Of a stretch of 23,079 bases of DNA, positions 7,692-15,145 are shown piece by piece. Both the position numbers and the translations under genes were made by a program. The notes under the pieces are model-generated. The model had not been told where the DNA came from. It did no database searches and saw only the letters and a list, made by a program, of their open reading frames with translations. The DNA is from JBHIEE01 sp046760445. Lineage in GTDB: Bacteria > Acidobacteriota > Aminicenantia > JdFR-78. The number at the start of each line of letters is the position of its first letter. Positions within the stretch are counted from its first letter, which is position 1. The stretch lies in contig JBHIEE010000034.1 of the NCBI GenBank assembly GCA_046760445.1, positions 1 to 23,079 of the forward strand, written 5' to 3'.

Positions 7692-7880
7692 ATCAAAATG
7701 CAAAAATCAAAGATAAAAATGACAGAGCAAAAATATAAAAATAGTGTTGCAGTTGAGCGGTGCTGCAGTGCTGCTCATAACTCACCGCAACACTGCAGAA
7801 CTGCAACACAGCAGCACTTAAAAAAGTTAGTTTTGAATTTTAATTTGTCATTTTGATTTTTGATATTTGATTTTTAATTT
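7690..7880 (+). repeat. Nested inverted-repeat element (MITE-like or structured intergenic element)
   Basis: The 205-base gap between two genes is almost filled by a nested palindrome. The outer arms are A/T-rich: 7691-7724 ends in AAAAATGACA and pairs with 7846-7875, which begins TGTCATTTTGATTTT; 20 of 23 positions match next to the inner ends. Inside, GTGTTGCAGTT (7744-7754) and AACTGCAACAC (7799-7809) form perfect 11-base arms. The G/C-rich core also holds GCGGTG/CACCGC and CTGCAGTG/CACTGCAG pairs that can fold in alternative ways. No coding frame crosses it. The right arm ends a few bases before the GGAGG site of the next gene, so a transcript crossing it would carry a large hairpin close to the start codon. 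Confidence 0.75.
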
Positions 7881-7896
7881 TTATCTGGAGGTCGAA

Positions 7897-8556
7897 ATGA
7901 AAAGAATTATTAGTCTTCTTTTAATAGCTATGTTTATTATTGGTTTATCTAAAGCTCAAAGTAGTGATCCAAAGACAAAAATTGAAGCTCTTGAAGAAAA
8001 TTTAAAGAAAGACCCTGAAAATGTTGAGTTTCTTTTAGAGCTTGGCATCCTTTATCACCACTTAGCTCAAGAAGGAAATAAAGATGGGATTAAAAGGGGT
8101 GAAGAAATCTTTAAAAAGTTGTTGGAAATCGACCCAGAGAATGCTCAGGCATATTGTTGGTACGGTAGTCTTTTGACCTTAAAAGGCAAATATGCCACTT
8201 TGCCCTTTAACAAAATTAGATTTGTGAATAGTGGAACAAAGAAGATGGATAAGGCAGTTGAACTTGCTCCTGATAATATCACTGTCAGAATGATTCGAGC
8301 AAATAATTCTCTTTCTTTACCTGATTTTTTCCATAGGCTTGAATTAGCTATAACTGATTTTGAATATTTACTTTTACTTAAAGAAAAAAATCCTGATTTG
8401 TTCTCTAAGGATATTTTAGTTCAAATCTATTTCGCCTTAGGAAAAGCTTGGCAGAGAAAAGAAGATATTGCGAGAGCAAAAAAGTATTGGCAAAAAGTGA
8501 TAGGGATTGATCCTGATTCTAAACAAGGTATTGAAGCAAAAAGGCTTTTAAAATGA
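7897..8556 (+). CDS. Secreted TPR-repeat protein
   Basis: A 219-residue protein with an N-terminal signal peptide (MKRIISLLLIAMFIIGLSKAQ, cleavage after about residue 20) and then helical TPR-like repeats: one at about 25-75 (LKKDPENVEFLLELGILYHHLA), another at about 70-105 (LLEIDPENAQAYCWYGSLL), and a C-terminal copy (ALGKAWQRKEDIARAKKYWQKV) ending in IGIDPDSKQG. TPR proteins are scaffolds, here probably periplasmic. ATG 7897 is chosen because GGAGG lies in front at the proper distance and the signal peptide starts there. The stop overlaps the next start as ATGA, so it is coupled with the CcdA/SafE-like protein. Confidence 0.8.
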   Translation: MKRIISLLLIAMFIIGLSKAQSSDPKTKIEALEENLKKDPENVEFLLELGILYHHLAQEGNKDGIKRGEEIFKKLLEIDPENAQAYCWYGSLLTLKGKYATLPFNKIRFVNSGTKKMDKAVELAPDNITVRMIRANNSLSLPDFFHRLELAITDFEYLLLLKEKNPDLFSKDILVQIYFALGKAWQRKEDIARAKKYWQKVIGIDPDSKQGIEAKRLLK

Positions 8557-9155
8557 TTGCCAAAGGACTATTGTTAGGGTTTTCTAATGGAGTAGTATGT
8601 CTTGGGTATTGTCTGCCTGTGCTTTTCCCTCTAATGTTTGCTAAATATCAAAGTTCTATTCTCTTAAGAACTCGCATTATAGTTGAGTTCTCTTTAGGAA
8701 GACTCATAGCCTATATAAGCTTTGGAGCATTCATTGGTTGGTTAGGTCAGACATTTAATCATCCTTTGGTAAATAAATTGTCAGGAATTGCAATTTTGAC
8801 CCTTTCTCTTCTTCTCATTTTCTATGGTGTAATAACAGGATGGCCTAAAAAATGTAGTTTTCTTAAGCAAATTTTCCCTAAAAAGAATTTGCCCGCAATC
8901 ATCGGGTTTTTCACTGGATTCAATATCTGCCCCCCTTTTCTTTTGGCAACAGCGTATAGTTTTAATCTTGGCAATCCCATCAAAGGAATCACTTTCTTTA
9001 TTGCCTTCTTTATGGCTACTTCTCTCTATCTTATTCCATTTCTATTCTTAAGTTATTTCTCAAAATTTGAAAACATCCGTTGGATCGCTCAGATATTTGC
9101 CATTATAAGTGGGGCATTATTCTTTTTTACAGGACTAAGCCAAATTTTTAATTAA
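8553..9155 (+). CDS. CcdA/SafE-like six-helix membrane protein (DsbD_2-type)
   Basis: A 200-residue membrane protein with about six helices, in the size range of CcdA/UreH/SafE-type (DsbD transmembrane domain) proteins. The first helix has SNGVVCLGYCLPVLFPLMFA (C16, C20) and the fourth has GFNICPPFLLA (C126). One Cys before Pro in each half matches the paired redox Cys of CcdA/DsbD, which move reducing power across the membrane. If so, it would reduce periplasmic thiols or hemes for an envelope protein; SafE-like members next to CcoG-like proteins also occur in cytochrome oxidase assembly loci. Transport of metal or sulfite is an alternative. It starts within the stop of the TPR gene. Confidence 0.7.
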   Translation: MIAKGLLLGFSNGVVCLGYCLPVLFPLMFAKYQSSILLRTRIIVEFSLGRLIAYISFGAFIGWLGQTFNHPLVNKLSGIAILTLSLLLIFYGVITGWPKKCSFLKQIFPKKNLPAIIGFFTGFNICPPFLLATAYSFNLGNPIKGITFFIAFFMATSLYLIPFLFLSYFSKFENIRWIAQIFAIISGALFFFTGLSQIFN

Positions 9156-9170
9156 GAAAGAGGAGGAAAA

Positions 9171-11450
9171 ATGATAAAAAAATTACTTTTATGGCTTTTT
9201 TTGGTTTTATTCCTTTCATTTTGGGCTTATTCAGCACAAAAGAAAGGAAGTATTCATGGGCAAGTGGTTGATAAATATACCCAGCAACCATTGCCAAGAG
9301 CTACAATTGAAATTATTGATCATGAATGGAAAGCAGAGACTGATAATCAAGGTAGATTTAAATTAGAAAACATACCAGTTGGAACTTATCAATTGTTAGC
9401 TTTTTTAAAAGGATTTGAGCCAGTAGTAATAACCGATATAGTGGTAGACACAGGGCATATCACTCAGCAAAGAATAGAAATGGAGCAAGCTTTGATTAAG
9501 GAAGAGATAACTGTCACAGCAGATTATTTTCCTGAACGCTTAGATACCTCAACCAGTGTTCAGGGACTAAATTATGAAGAGATAAGACGCGCGCCAGGAG
9601 CAGCTGAGGATATTAGTAGGGTTATTCAGAGTATGCCAGGAGTAGCTGTTTCAGGGGATATGAGAAATGATATAATTGTCCGGGGAGGAAGCCCAACAGA
9701 AAATCTAAATATAGTAGATAATATAGAATTTCCAAATATAAATCACTTTGCAACTCAAGGAGCATCAGGTGGATCTATTGGTATGCTTGATACGGATTTT
9801 GTTCGAGAAGTAAATTTTCTTAGTGGAGGTTTCTCAGCTAATTATGGAGATAAACTCTCTTCTGTTTTGGACATAAGATTAAGGGAAGGAAGTCGAGAAG
9901 AATTTACTGGTGATATTAATCTGAGTATGGCTGGTTTTGGAGGTAGTTTTGAAGGACCTATTGGAGCAAAAAGAGGCTCTTGGATGATCTCTGCTCATCG
10001 CAGCTATTTAGATTTGCTTCAGGAAGCCTTAGATATTTCAGGTTTGCCAGAATATATCAGTTTTCAGACAAAATTTGTTTATGATTTAAATACAAATCAT
10101 CAGCTGTCTTTAATTGGAATCAGTGGAATTGACCAGATTAAGTTTGAGGATCCAGATGAATTTACTAATTATCAAAAAACATATTTCGATCAAAACCAGT
10201 ATACTATAGGAACAAATCTTAAATCTCTATGGGGAGCAAAAGGATATTCTATTTTCTCTCTATCTCAGTCTCTAAATAAGACCAAGATCAATGTCAAAGA
10301 TCCCTCTGAGCAGGATAAAAAGGTCTATAATAATCAGTCTTTAGAAATAGAGAGAATAGCTAAGTTTGATCTGAACTATGTCTTAAGTTCAAATGATAAG
10401 ATAAGAGTTGGAATTTCATACAAATGGATAGATAATGATTATCAAATCTATGATGAACCTGGCATTGATCAAATGGGTATTTCTCGACCTGGACAAGAAA
10501 TAGACCTTGATTTTCGCTCTTCCAAAGCTTCAGCTTTTCTTCAATATGATCATCGTTTTGGTTCTAAATTAAAGCTAAACTTAGGTCTTAATTACAACTA
10601 TTTTGATTACATAAAAAAATCATCAATTAGTCCTCGATTTGGTCTAAGCTATCAATTGACAGATAAAGACCGTATTGGACTTTCCTATGGTATCTATTAT
10701 CAGTCTCCAGCATACATCTGGTTAGTAGCACATCCAGAAAACTCAGACTTAGAATTCCTTCAAGCTACTCATTATGTCCTATCCTGGAACCACTTATTCA
10801 GAGATGATACAAAATTCACAGTTGAAATTTATGACAAAGAATATAAAAACTATCCCTTAGATGTTGATGACCCAACTAATACTTTGGCTAATTTTGGAGG
10901 AGAATTTGGCTCATTTTTTGGAAATAAATTAGTTAGTCAAGGAAAAGGTTATGCCCGGGGTATAGAGTTGTTCTTCCAGAAAAAACTAATCAAAAAAATT
11001 TATACTCTGATTAATTATTCCTATTCAGATGTTAAATTTAAAGCATTGGATGGAATCTGGCGTCCAGGAAATTATGATTATCGCCATATTTTCACTTGTA
11101 TCTTGGGTTATAAACCCTCTTCTAAGTGGGAGTTCAGTCTAAAATGGAGATATACAGGTGGTCGTCCTTACACTCCATTTGATGAAGAGCTATCTAAGCA
11201 GGCTGGAGAAGGAAGGTTAGATATAAATCAGATAAATGCTAAAAGATTTCCTGCCTATCACAGACTTGATCTTCGAGTTGACCGAAGATTTCATTTTAAT
11301 AAATGGAACTTAGTTATCTATTTTGATATAGAGAATGTTTATAATAGAGATAATGTCTATTTCTATGCTTGGGATAAGGAAAATAGCAAAATTTTTCCTC
11401 ATTATCAATGGGGCTTTTTGCCAGTTGGAGGATTTAGTATTGAGTTCTAG
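9171..11450 (+). CDS. TonB-dependent outer-membrane receptor with N-terminal carboxypeptidase-regulatory-like domain
   Basis: A 759-residue outer-membrane protein. A signal peptide (1 to about 23) precedes a CarboxypepD_reg-like beta-sandwich (about 27-105: GSIHGQVVDKYTQQPLPRA) as in Bacteroidetes SusC-type receptors. A TonB-box-like EEITVTA (about 112-118) comes before the plug domain (about 125-240, with VIQSMPGVAV and RGGSPTENLNIVDNIEF). The barrel then runs to the C-terminal FSIEF, with the terminal Phe typical of BAM substrates. GAGGAGG stands before the ATG. The ligand is unknown. The upstream membrane Fe-S and CcdA/SafE-like genes could hint at metal or heme, but that is weak. It is likely the last gene of the group, and the regulators that follow may control it. 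Confidence 0.92.
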   Translation: MIKKLLLWLFLVLFLSFWAYSAQKKGSIHGQVVDKYTQQPLPRATIEIIDHEWKAETDNQGRFKLENIPVGTYQLLAFLKGFEPVVITDIVVDTGHITQQRIEMEQALIKEEITVTADYFPERLDTSTSVQGLNYEEIRRAPGAAEDISRVIQSMPGVAVSGDMRNDIIVRGGSPTENLNIVDNIEFPNINHFATQGASGGSIGMLDTDFVREVNFLSGGFSANYGDKLSSVLDIRLREGSREEFTGDINLSMAGFGGSFEGPIGAKRGSWMISAHRSYLDLLQEALDISGLPEYISFQTKFVYDLNTNHQLSLIGISGIDQIKFEDPDEFTNYQKTYFDQNQYTIGTNLKSLWGAKGYSIFSLSQSLNKTKINVKDPSEQDKKVYNNQSLEIERIAKFDLNYVLSSNDKIRVGISYKWIDNDYQIYDEPGIDQMGISRPGQEIDLDFRSSKASAFLQYDHRFGSKLKLNLGLNYNYFDYIKKSSISPRFGLSYQLTDKDRIGLSYGIYYQSPAYIWLVAHPENSDLEFLQATHYVLSWNHLFRDDTKFTVEIYDKEYKNYPLDVDDPTNTLANFGGEFGSFFGNKLVSQGKGYARGIELFFQKKLIKKIYTLINYSYSDVKFKALDGIWRPGNYDYRHIFTCILGYKPSSKWEFSLKWRYTGGRPYTPFDEELSKQAGEGRLDINQINAKRFPAYHRLDLRVDRRFHFNKWNLVIYFDIENVYNRDNVYFYAWDKENSKIFPHYQWGFLPVGGFSIEF

Positions 11451-11461
11451 AGATTGGTAGC

Positions 11462-11491
11462 TTGACAAATTCATCTAAATTTTAATTTAAT
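11462..11491 (+). promoter_or_regulatory. Candidate promoter of the LytS/LytTR operon, leaderless type
   Basis: A perfect TTGACA (11462-11467) is followed after 18 bases by TTTAAT (11486-11491). The -10 box ends six bases before the kinase ATG, and no Shine-Dalgarno sequence is present, so the predicted start site coincides with the start codon. Confidence 0.45.
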
Positions 11492-11497
11492 TTTGTT

Positions 11498-12553
11498 ATG
11501 AGGAAAAACTTAAAAAGATTTTTAATATGGCTGATTAAGAGTTTACTTATAGGTACAACAATTGGTTTGCTTTTGGGAACCTTTGTTTGGGGGGGGCATT
11601 TATTAAAAGTGATTATAATTGCCTTGATTTTCACTACAACTATTTGGGGTTCACAAGAATTAATTCATCAATACATTATACTTAAATTTCCTATCATACC
11701 ATTTCAAAGCTTTGTCATAAAAGAGATTAGTATTAGTAGTATAGCAGTTTTATTTGTTACTGGGATTGATCTTTTTATTATTAAAATTTTTCTTAAAATT
11801 CCACCTTTTAATCCTCTTAATCCTCGGGAGTTCCTCTTTATACTTTTAATTAATCTCACTGTCACAACTATATTTATAAGCATCCACTATGCATCAAGCT
11901 TTTATCAGGAGATTCAGAAAAGAATTATTGCTGAAAAAGAGGCTAAAGAAATGGCAACTAAAGCTGAATTTAAAGCCCTAAAAGCACAAATAAACCCTCA
12001 TTTTTTATTTAATACCTTAAATAGTATTGCTGCTCTAACCAGGCTTAATCCAGGGAAAGCTGAAAAAATGATTGAAAACTTAGCTGAGATTTTCCGTTAT
12101 ACCCTCCAAAGCTCACAAAAAGAGCTTATAACTCTTAAACAAGAGCTTGATTTGATTGACACCTATATCCAAATTGAAAAGGCAAGACTTGGTGAAAGGT
12201 TAAAAATTGAGAAAAAAATCTCTCCAGAAAACTTAGAAATAGCTATTCCAAGTTTGATAATTCAACCCGTGGTTGAAAATGCTATAAAACATGGTGTTTC
12301 CACTCATTCTGAAATTGGCAAGATAAAAATCATAGCTCATAAGGAAAATAAAATAATAAAAATAAGGATTGAAGACAACGGTCCAGGAATTCCCAAAAAC
12401 AAGCTATCTAATATTTTTAGCTCAGGCACAGGACTTCAAAATATTTCAGATCGACTTGAAAAGATTTATGGTCAAAAAGGATTGCTTGAGATTGAAAACA
12501 TAATGCCCCATGGTTTAGCAGTGACTATAAACATTCCTGAAAATATAAAATGA
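11498..12553 (+). CDS. Membrane sensor histidine kinase, LytS/YehU-type
   Basis: A 351-residue kinase. Four hydrophobic segments (about 14-30, 36-54, 78-98, 112-132) with short loops precede a cytoplasmic helix and the His_kinase domain: QINPHFLFNTLNSI with the phosphoacceptor H168. The ATPase domain shows the N box VVENAIKHG (about 258-266), the G1 box DNGPGIP (293-299) and the G2 region GTGLQNISDRL. There is no recognisable ligand-binding domain outside the membrane, so the signal may be sensed within it. It overlaps the LytTR gene by four bases (ATGA), marking a cognate pair. The start has no Shine-Dalgarno sequence. Family members sense cell-wall stress, nutrients or peptides; the signal here is unknown. 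Confidence 0.93.
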   Translation: MRKNLKRFLIWLIKSLLIGTTIGLLLGTFVWGGHLLKVIIIALIFTTTIWGSQELIHQYIILKFPIIPFQSFVIKEISISSIAVLFVTGIDLFIIKIFLKIPPFNPLNPREFLFILLINLTVTTIFISIHYASSFYQEIQKRIIAEKEAKEMATKAEFKALKAQINPHFLFNTLNSIAALTRLNPGKAEKMIENLAEIFRYTLQSSQKELITLKQELDLIDTYIQIEKARLGERLKIEKKISPENLEIAIPSLIIQPVVENAIKHGVSTHSEIGKIKIIAHKENKIIKIRIEDNGPGIPKNKLSNIFSSGTGLQNISDRLEKIYGQKGLLEIENIMPHGLAVTINIPENIK

Positions 12554-13299
12554 AAATAAGAACACTTATTGTGGATGATGAAACTTTAGCTCGAGAGAGA
12601 GTAAAGCAATTTCTTATTCCTTTAAAAGAATTTGAAGTGATTGGTGAAGCAAAAGATGGTGCTGAAGCGGTGGAAATGATAGAGAAAAAAAATCCTGACT
12701 TGGTAATCCTTGATATCCAGATGCCCGAGCTTAATGGTTTTGAAGTATTACAAATGGTTGATAAACCACCTTTATGTATTTTTGTTACTGCTTATGATGA
12801 ATATGCAATTAATGCCTTTGAAATAAACGCCTTGGATTATCTTCTTAAACCATTTAGTGAAGAAAGATTTCATAAAGCTCTTCAAAAAGCAAGTCAAATT
12901 CTAAAAGAAAAAAAGGATTTTTTACCAAAACTTGAACAACTTTTTAATACTTTAACTCAAAGAGACCATTATTTGGAAAAATTAGGCGTTAAAGGAGGAA
13001 AAAAGATTTCAATTATAGATGTTGAGGCTATTGGCTGGTTTCAGGCGGATAGAGAATTAGTTTATGCTCATGTGAAAGGCTCCCGTCACATTATAAATTG
13101 CTCTCTTACTCAATTGGAACAGAGACTAAACCCAGAGATTTTTTTTCGGTGTCATCGGAGTGCTATTGTTAATCTTTCTCGGATAAAAGAAATCATTCCA
13201 TGGTTCTCAGGTAGCCATCGCATAATTCTTACTGATGGCACAGAACTTCCTCTAAGTCGCTCTCGAGTTAAACAATTGAAAAAAATTATTCAGTGGTAA
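12550..13299 (+). CDS. LytTR-family response regulator
   Basis: A 249-residue response regulator. The receiver domain (about 3-120) has the acidic pair VDDE at 8-11, phosphoacceptor D55 in LVILDIQMPELNG, the Thr of VTAYDE, and the Lys of LLKPF. A short linker leads to the LytTR DNA-binding domain (about 145-249), with the typical IGWFQADRELVYAHV, FFRCHRSAIVNL and a C-terminal LPLSRSRVKQLKK. LytTR proteins bind paired direct repeats upstream of their targets. It is translated with the kinase through an ATGA overlap. The targets are unknown; the TonB receptor just upstream and the sigma factor downstream are the closest candidates. Confidence 0.94.
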   Translation: MKIRTLIVDDETLARERVKQFLIPLKEFEVIGEAKDGAEAVEMIEKKNPDLVILDIQMPELNGFEVLQMVDKPPLCIFVTAYDEYAINAFEINALDYLLKPFSEERFHKALQKASQILKEKKDFLPKLEQLFNTLTQRDHYLEKLGVKGGKKISIIDVEAIGWFQADRELVYAHVKGSRHIINCSLTQLEQRLNPEIFFRCHRSAIVNLSRIKEIIPWFSGSHRIILTDGTELPLSRSRVKQLKKIIQW

Positions 13300-13320
13300 T
13301 TTAAATTATTTCAAGCAATT

Positions 13321-13353
13321 ATTTTTGAATAAAATCGAAAAATCCAAAGTATA
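13321..13353 (+). repeat. Dispersed 33-base intergenic repeat, copy 1
   Basis: ATTTTTGAATAAAATCGAAA and the following CAAAGTATA region match 17444-17476 at 30 of 33 positions, 4.1 kb away. This copy lies 21 bases after the LytTR stop; the other begins inside the last codons of a gene. Both lie at gene 3' ends. It has no clear hairpin. Confidence 0.65.
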
Positions 13354-13357
13354 TATA

Positions 13358-13405
13358 AATGAATTGTGAGTTATGAATTTTGAATGTTGAATTATGAAAA
13401 TAGAA
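13358..13405 (+). repeat. Degenerate A/T-rich tandem motif before the sigma-factor gene
   Basis: The stretch repeats variants of TGAATTNTGA (GAATTGTGAG, TGAATTTTGAATG, TTGAATTATGA) between the dispersed repeat and the sigma-factor start. It looks like a simple degenerate repeat and may contain the promoter, but no convincing hexamer pair stands out. Confidence 0.4.
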
Positions 13406-13422
13406 ATTAGAAAAGGGAAATT

Positions 13423-13956
13423 GTGAAAGACGATTCTTTACTTAAAGAGAAAGAACTTATTAAGCAACTTAAAAAAGGAAACAAAGAGGCATATCGACAT
13501 ATCGTCAATAGCTATATGAGAAGAGCATATTACATTGCTTTAGGGTTTGTTCATAATGAACAGGATGCTTTAGATATATCTCAAGAGGCATTTATTAAAG
13601 CTTATCGAAAGATAAAAAATTTTAATCCGAATAAAAAATTCTTTCCATGGTTTTATCAGATTATTAGAAATTTATGTTTTGACCATATAAAAAAAAGAAA
13701 AAAGATAAATGAAATTCCCTTAGATGGAGTAAGAATTTTAAACACAGAGAAAGAAGATAGAGAAATGAAAAAAGTATTGTGGGAAGGGATAGATGATCTT
13801 CCACTGGAGCAGAAAGAAATAATTATTTTAAGGTATTTCCAGGAGTTTTCTTATCAGGAGATTGCTCAGATTTTGAATAAACCAACAGGAAGTATAATGT
13901 CTTCCTTGTATTATGCTAAAAGAAAATTAAAAAAAGAATTAGAGAAATATCTATGA
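13423..13956 (+). CDS. ECF-type RNA polymerase sigma factor
   Basis: A 177-residue sigma factor of the ECF type. Region 2 covers about 20-90 (AYYIALGFVHNEQDALDISQ, then FFPWFYQIIRNLCFD), and region 4 about 122-175 (LPLEQKEIIILRYFQEFSYQEIA, then TGSIMSSLYYAKRKLKKEL); region 3 is absent, as expected. It starts at GTG 13423 with AAGGG a few bases before. The stop overlaps the next gene (ATGA), which encodes its likely anti-sigma factor, so activity is probably held by that protein until a membrane or redox signal releases it. ECF factors often activate their own operon; no promoter of this kind can be assigned by eye. Confidence 0.93.
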   Translation: MKDDSLLKEKELIKQLKKGNKEAYRHIVNSYMRRAYYIALGFVHNEQDALDISQEAFIKAYRKIKNFNPNKKFFPWFYQIIRNLCFDHIKKRKKINEIPLDGVRILNTEKEDREMKKVLWEGIDDLPLEQKEIIILRYFQEFSYQEIAQILNKPTGSIMSSLYYAKRKLKKELEKYL

Positions 13957-14399
13957 GACACGAAAAAATTAAAGAACTTATCTCCTTGTATATAGAAGGA
14001 GAATTAGATAATGAAGAGAGAAAAATTGTTAAGCAACATTTAAGAGAATGCTCAGATTGTGAGAGAGAATTTGAAGAATTAAATAAATTAGAGGAGGTGA
14101 TGAAAAAGATGGAATTTAAAAAACCTTCTAAGGAAATTTGGGGAATTTACTGGTCCTCTGTCTACAACAAATTAGAGAGGCAAATTGGTTGGATTTTGCT
14201 TTCAATTGGATCAATCATTATTATTTTCTTTGGAATTTATAAGCTAATAGAAGACTTAATTCATGATCCAACTGTTCCTTTATTTTTGAAAATAGGAATT
14301 CTGGCTTTTATTGGTGGGTTGATCATCCTTTTAATTTCTGTTCTTAGAGAGCAAATCTTTATGAGAAAGAGAGAAAGATATAAGGAGGTAAGAAAATGA
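13953..14399 (+). CDS. Anti-sigma factor with N-terminal zinc finger (zf-HC2)
   Basis: A 148-residue protein that begins with the anti-sigma zinc-finger helix: H29, C33, C36 in the HX3CX2C arrangement (KQHLRECSDCEREF), which binds zinc and clasps ECF sigma factors, some of which sense redox state. Two hydrophobic segments follow (about 77-97 and 113-132), so it is anchored in the inner membrane with both ends in the cytoplasm, and no large periplasmic sensor domain. It overlaps the sigma gene before it and the YbjQ gene after it by four bases each. Confidence 0.9.
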   Translation: MRHEKIKELISLYIEGELDNEERKIVKQHLRECSDCEREFEELNKLEEVMKKMEFKKPSKEIWGIYWSSVYNKLERQIGWILLSIGSIIIIFFGIYKLIEDLIHDPTVPLFLKIGILAFIGGLIILLISVLREQIFMRKRERYKEVRK

Positions 14400-14710
14400 T
14401 AGTTCTCAGTACTGAAACTGTACCTGGAAAAACAATTAAAAAATCCTTAGGTTTAGTCAAAGGAAACACTATAAGAGCTCGATTTATCGGCAAAGATATT
14501 GTGGCTTTAATGAGAAATATTACTGGCGGGGAGATAAGGGAATATACAAAAATGATGGCTGAAGCAAGAGAGCAAGCCATTGATAGAATGATAGAGGAAG
14601 CAGAAAAATTAGGGGCAAATGCCATTGTTAATGTCAGATTCAGCACATCTTACATTATGCAAAGTGCAGCTGAAATCTTAGTCTGGGGCACAGCCGTCAT
14701 TATCGAGTAA
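14396..14710 (+). CDS. YbjQ family protein (UPF0145, heavy-metal-binding domain)
   Basis: A 104-residue protein matching the YbjQ/DUF74 family over its whole length: VLSTETVPGKTIKKSLGLVKG at the start, the central NITGGEIREYTKMMAEARE, RMIEEAEKLGANAIVNVRF, and the C-terminal AAEILVWGTAVII. These proteins form oligomeric rings; the often-quoted heavy-metal binding has little proof, and the function is unknown. It is the third gene of an ATGA-coupled chain with the sigma and anti-sigma factors, so it is probably a target or modulator of that system. Confidence 0.9.
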   Translation: MIVLSTETVPGKTIKKSLGLVKGNTIRARFIGKDIVALMRNITGGEIREYTKMMAEAREQAIDRMIEEAEKLGANAIVNVRFSTSYIMQSAAEILVWGTAVIIE

Positions 14711-14744
14711 ATCGGAGACTGTAAACTGTTTAGGATGAGTAAAA

Positions 14745-14810
14745 ATGAAAATCAAATTAATTTTAATCTTGGTTATCTTAATTTTAGCTTTAATTTTCTT
14801 CTTCTTTTAA
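14745..14810 (+). CDS. Possible 21-residue hydrophobic membrane peptide
   Basis: MKIKLILILVILILALIFFFF is encoded 34 bases after the YbjQ stop: a two-Lys start followed by one unbroken hydrophobic segment long enough to cross a membrane. An AGGAT sequence lies eight bases upstream, a weak ribosome site. It could be a chance ORF in A/T-rich sequence or a real small membrane peptide of the sigma-factor operon. There is no independent support for coding. Confidence 0.3.
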   Translation: MKIKLILILVILILALIFFFF

Positions 14811-14818
14811 AAAATATC

Positions 14819-14847
14819 TTGACTTTTAGTATTCATATTAGTATGAT
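14819..14847 (+). promoter_or_regulatory. Promoter of the toxin-antitoxin operon
   Basis: TTGACT (14819-14824) and TATGAT (14842-14847) are separated by 17 bases; each differs from consensus at one position. Transcription would start near 14854, ahead of the AAGGGAG site of the antitoxin. Confidence 0.65.
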
Positions 14848-14862
14848 ATAAAATGAATACTA
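14827..14862 (+). promoter_or_regulatory. Inverted-repeat operator overlapping the toxin-antitoxin promoter
   Basis: TAGTATTCAT (14827-14836) and its perfect reverse complement ATGAATACTA (14853-14862) flank the -10 box with 16 bases between. A partial extra half site (TTGTATTC, 14864-14871) follows. Ribbon-helix-helix antitoxins usually repress their own promoter by binding such half sites, and the first gene of this operon encodes one. Confidence 0.6.
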
Positions 14863-14887
14863 ATTGTATTCAATAAGGGAGTATAAA

Positions 14888-15145
14888 ATGTCTACAAAAA
14901 AAATTGCCATTACTATTCCAGAGCCTATACTTTTAAAGATTGATAAAGAGGCTGAAAGACGAAAGATTTCCAGAAGTCGTTTTATTAGTCAAGAGATATC
15001 AAAACGAGTAGAGGAAATTTCCAGACAACAGATGGAGAAAAAGATTGATCAAATCTTTTCCGATTCAGAAATCATTACAGAACAGCATCAAATTAGCGAA
15101 AAATATCTAAAGATTTCCCCACTTATTAAAGAGGAACAATGGTAA
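14888..15145 (+). CDS. Ribbon-helix-helix (CopG/Arc-type) antitoxin
   Basis: An 85-residue protein. Residues about 5-45 form a ribbon-helix-helix fold: the strand KKIAITIPEPILLKIDKEA contacts the DNA groove and RRKISRSRFISQEISKRVEE makes the two helices. The remaining acidic C-terminus (about 46-85) would wrap the toxin and neutralise it. ATG 14888 has AAGGGAG in front; an in-frame TTG at 14864 lies inside the operator and is unlikely. It overlaps the toxin start by seven bases, typical for MazEF-type pairs. It probably autoregulates through the inverted repeat upstream. Confidence 0.88.
   Translation: MSTKKIAITIPEPILLKIDKEAERRKISRSRFISQEISKRVEEISRQQMEKKIDQIFSDSEIITEQHQISEKYLKISPLIKEEQW

Noticed and set aside
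7744..7816. Possible CRISPR array in the GCAGTGCTGC-type repeats
   Set aside because: The units are inverted, overlapping and without equal spacers; they form one palindromic structure and there are no cas genes.
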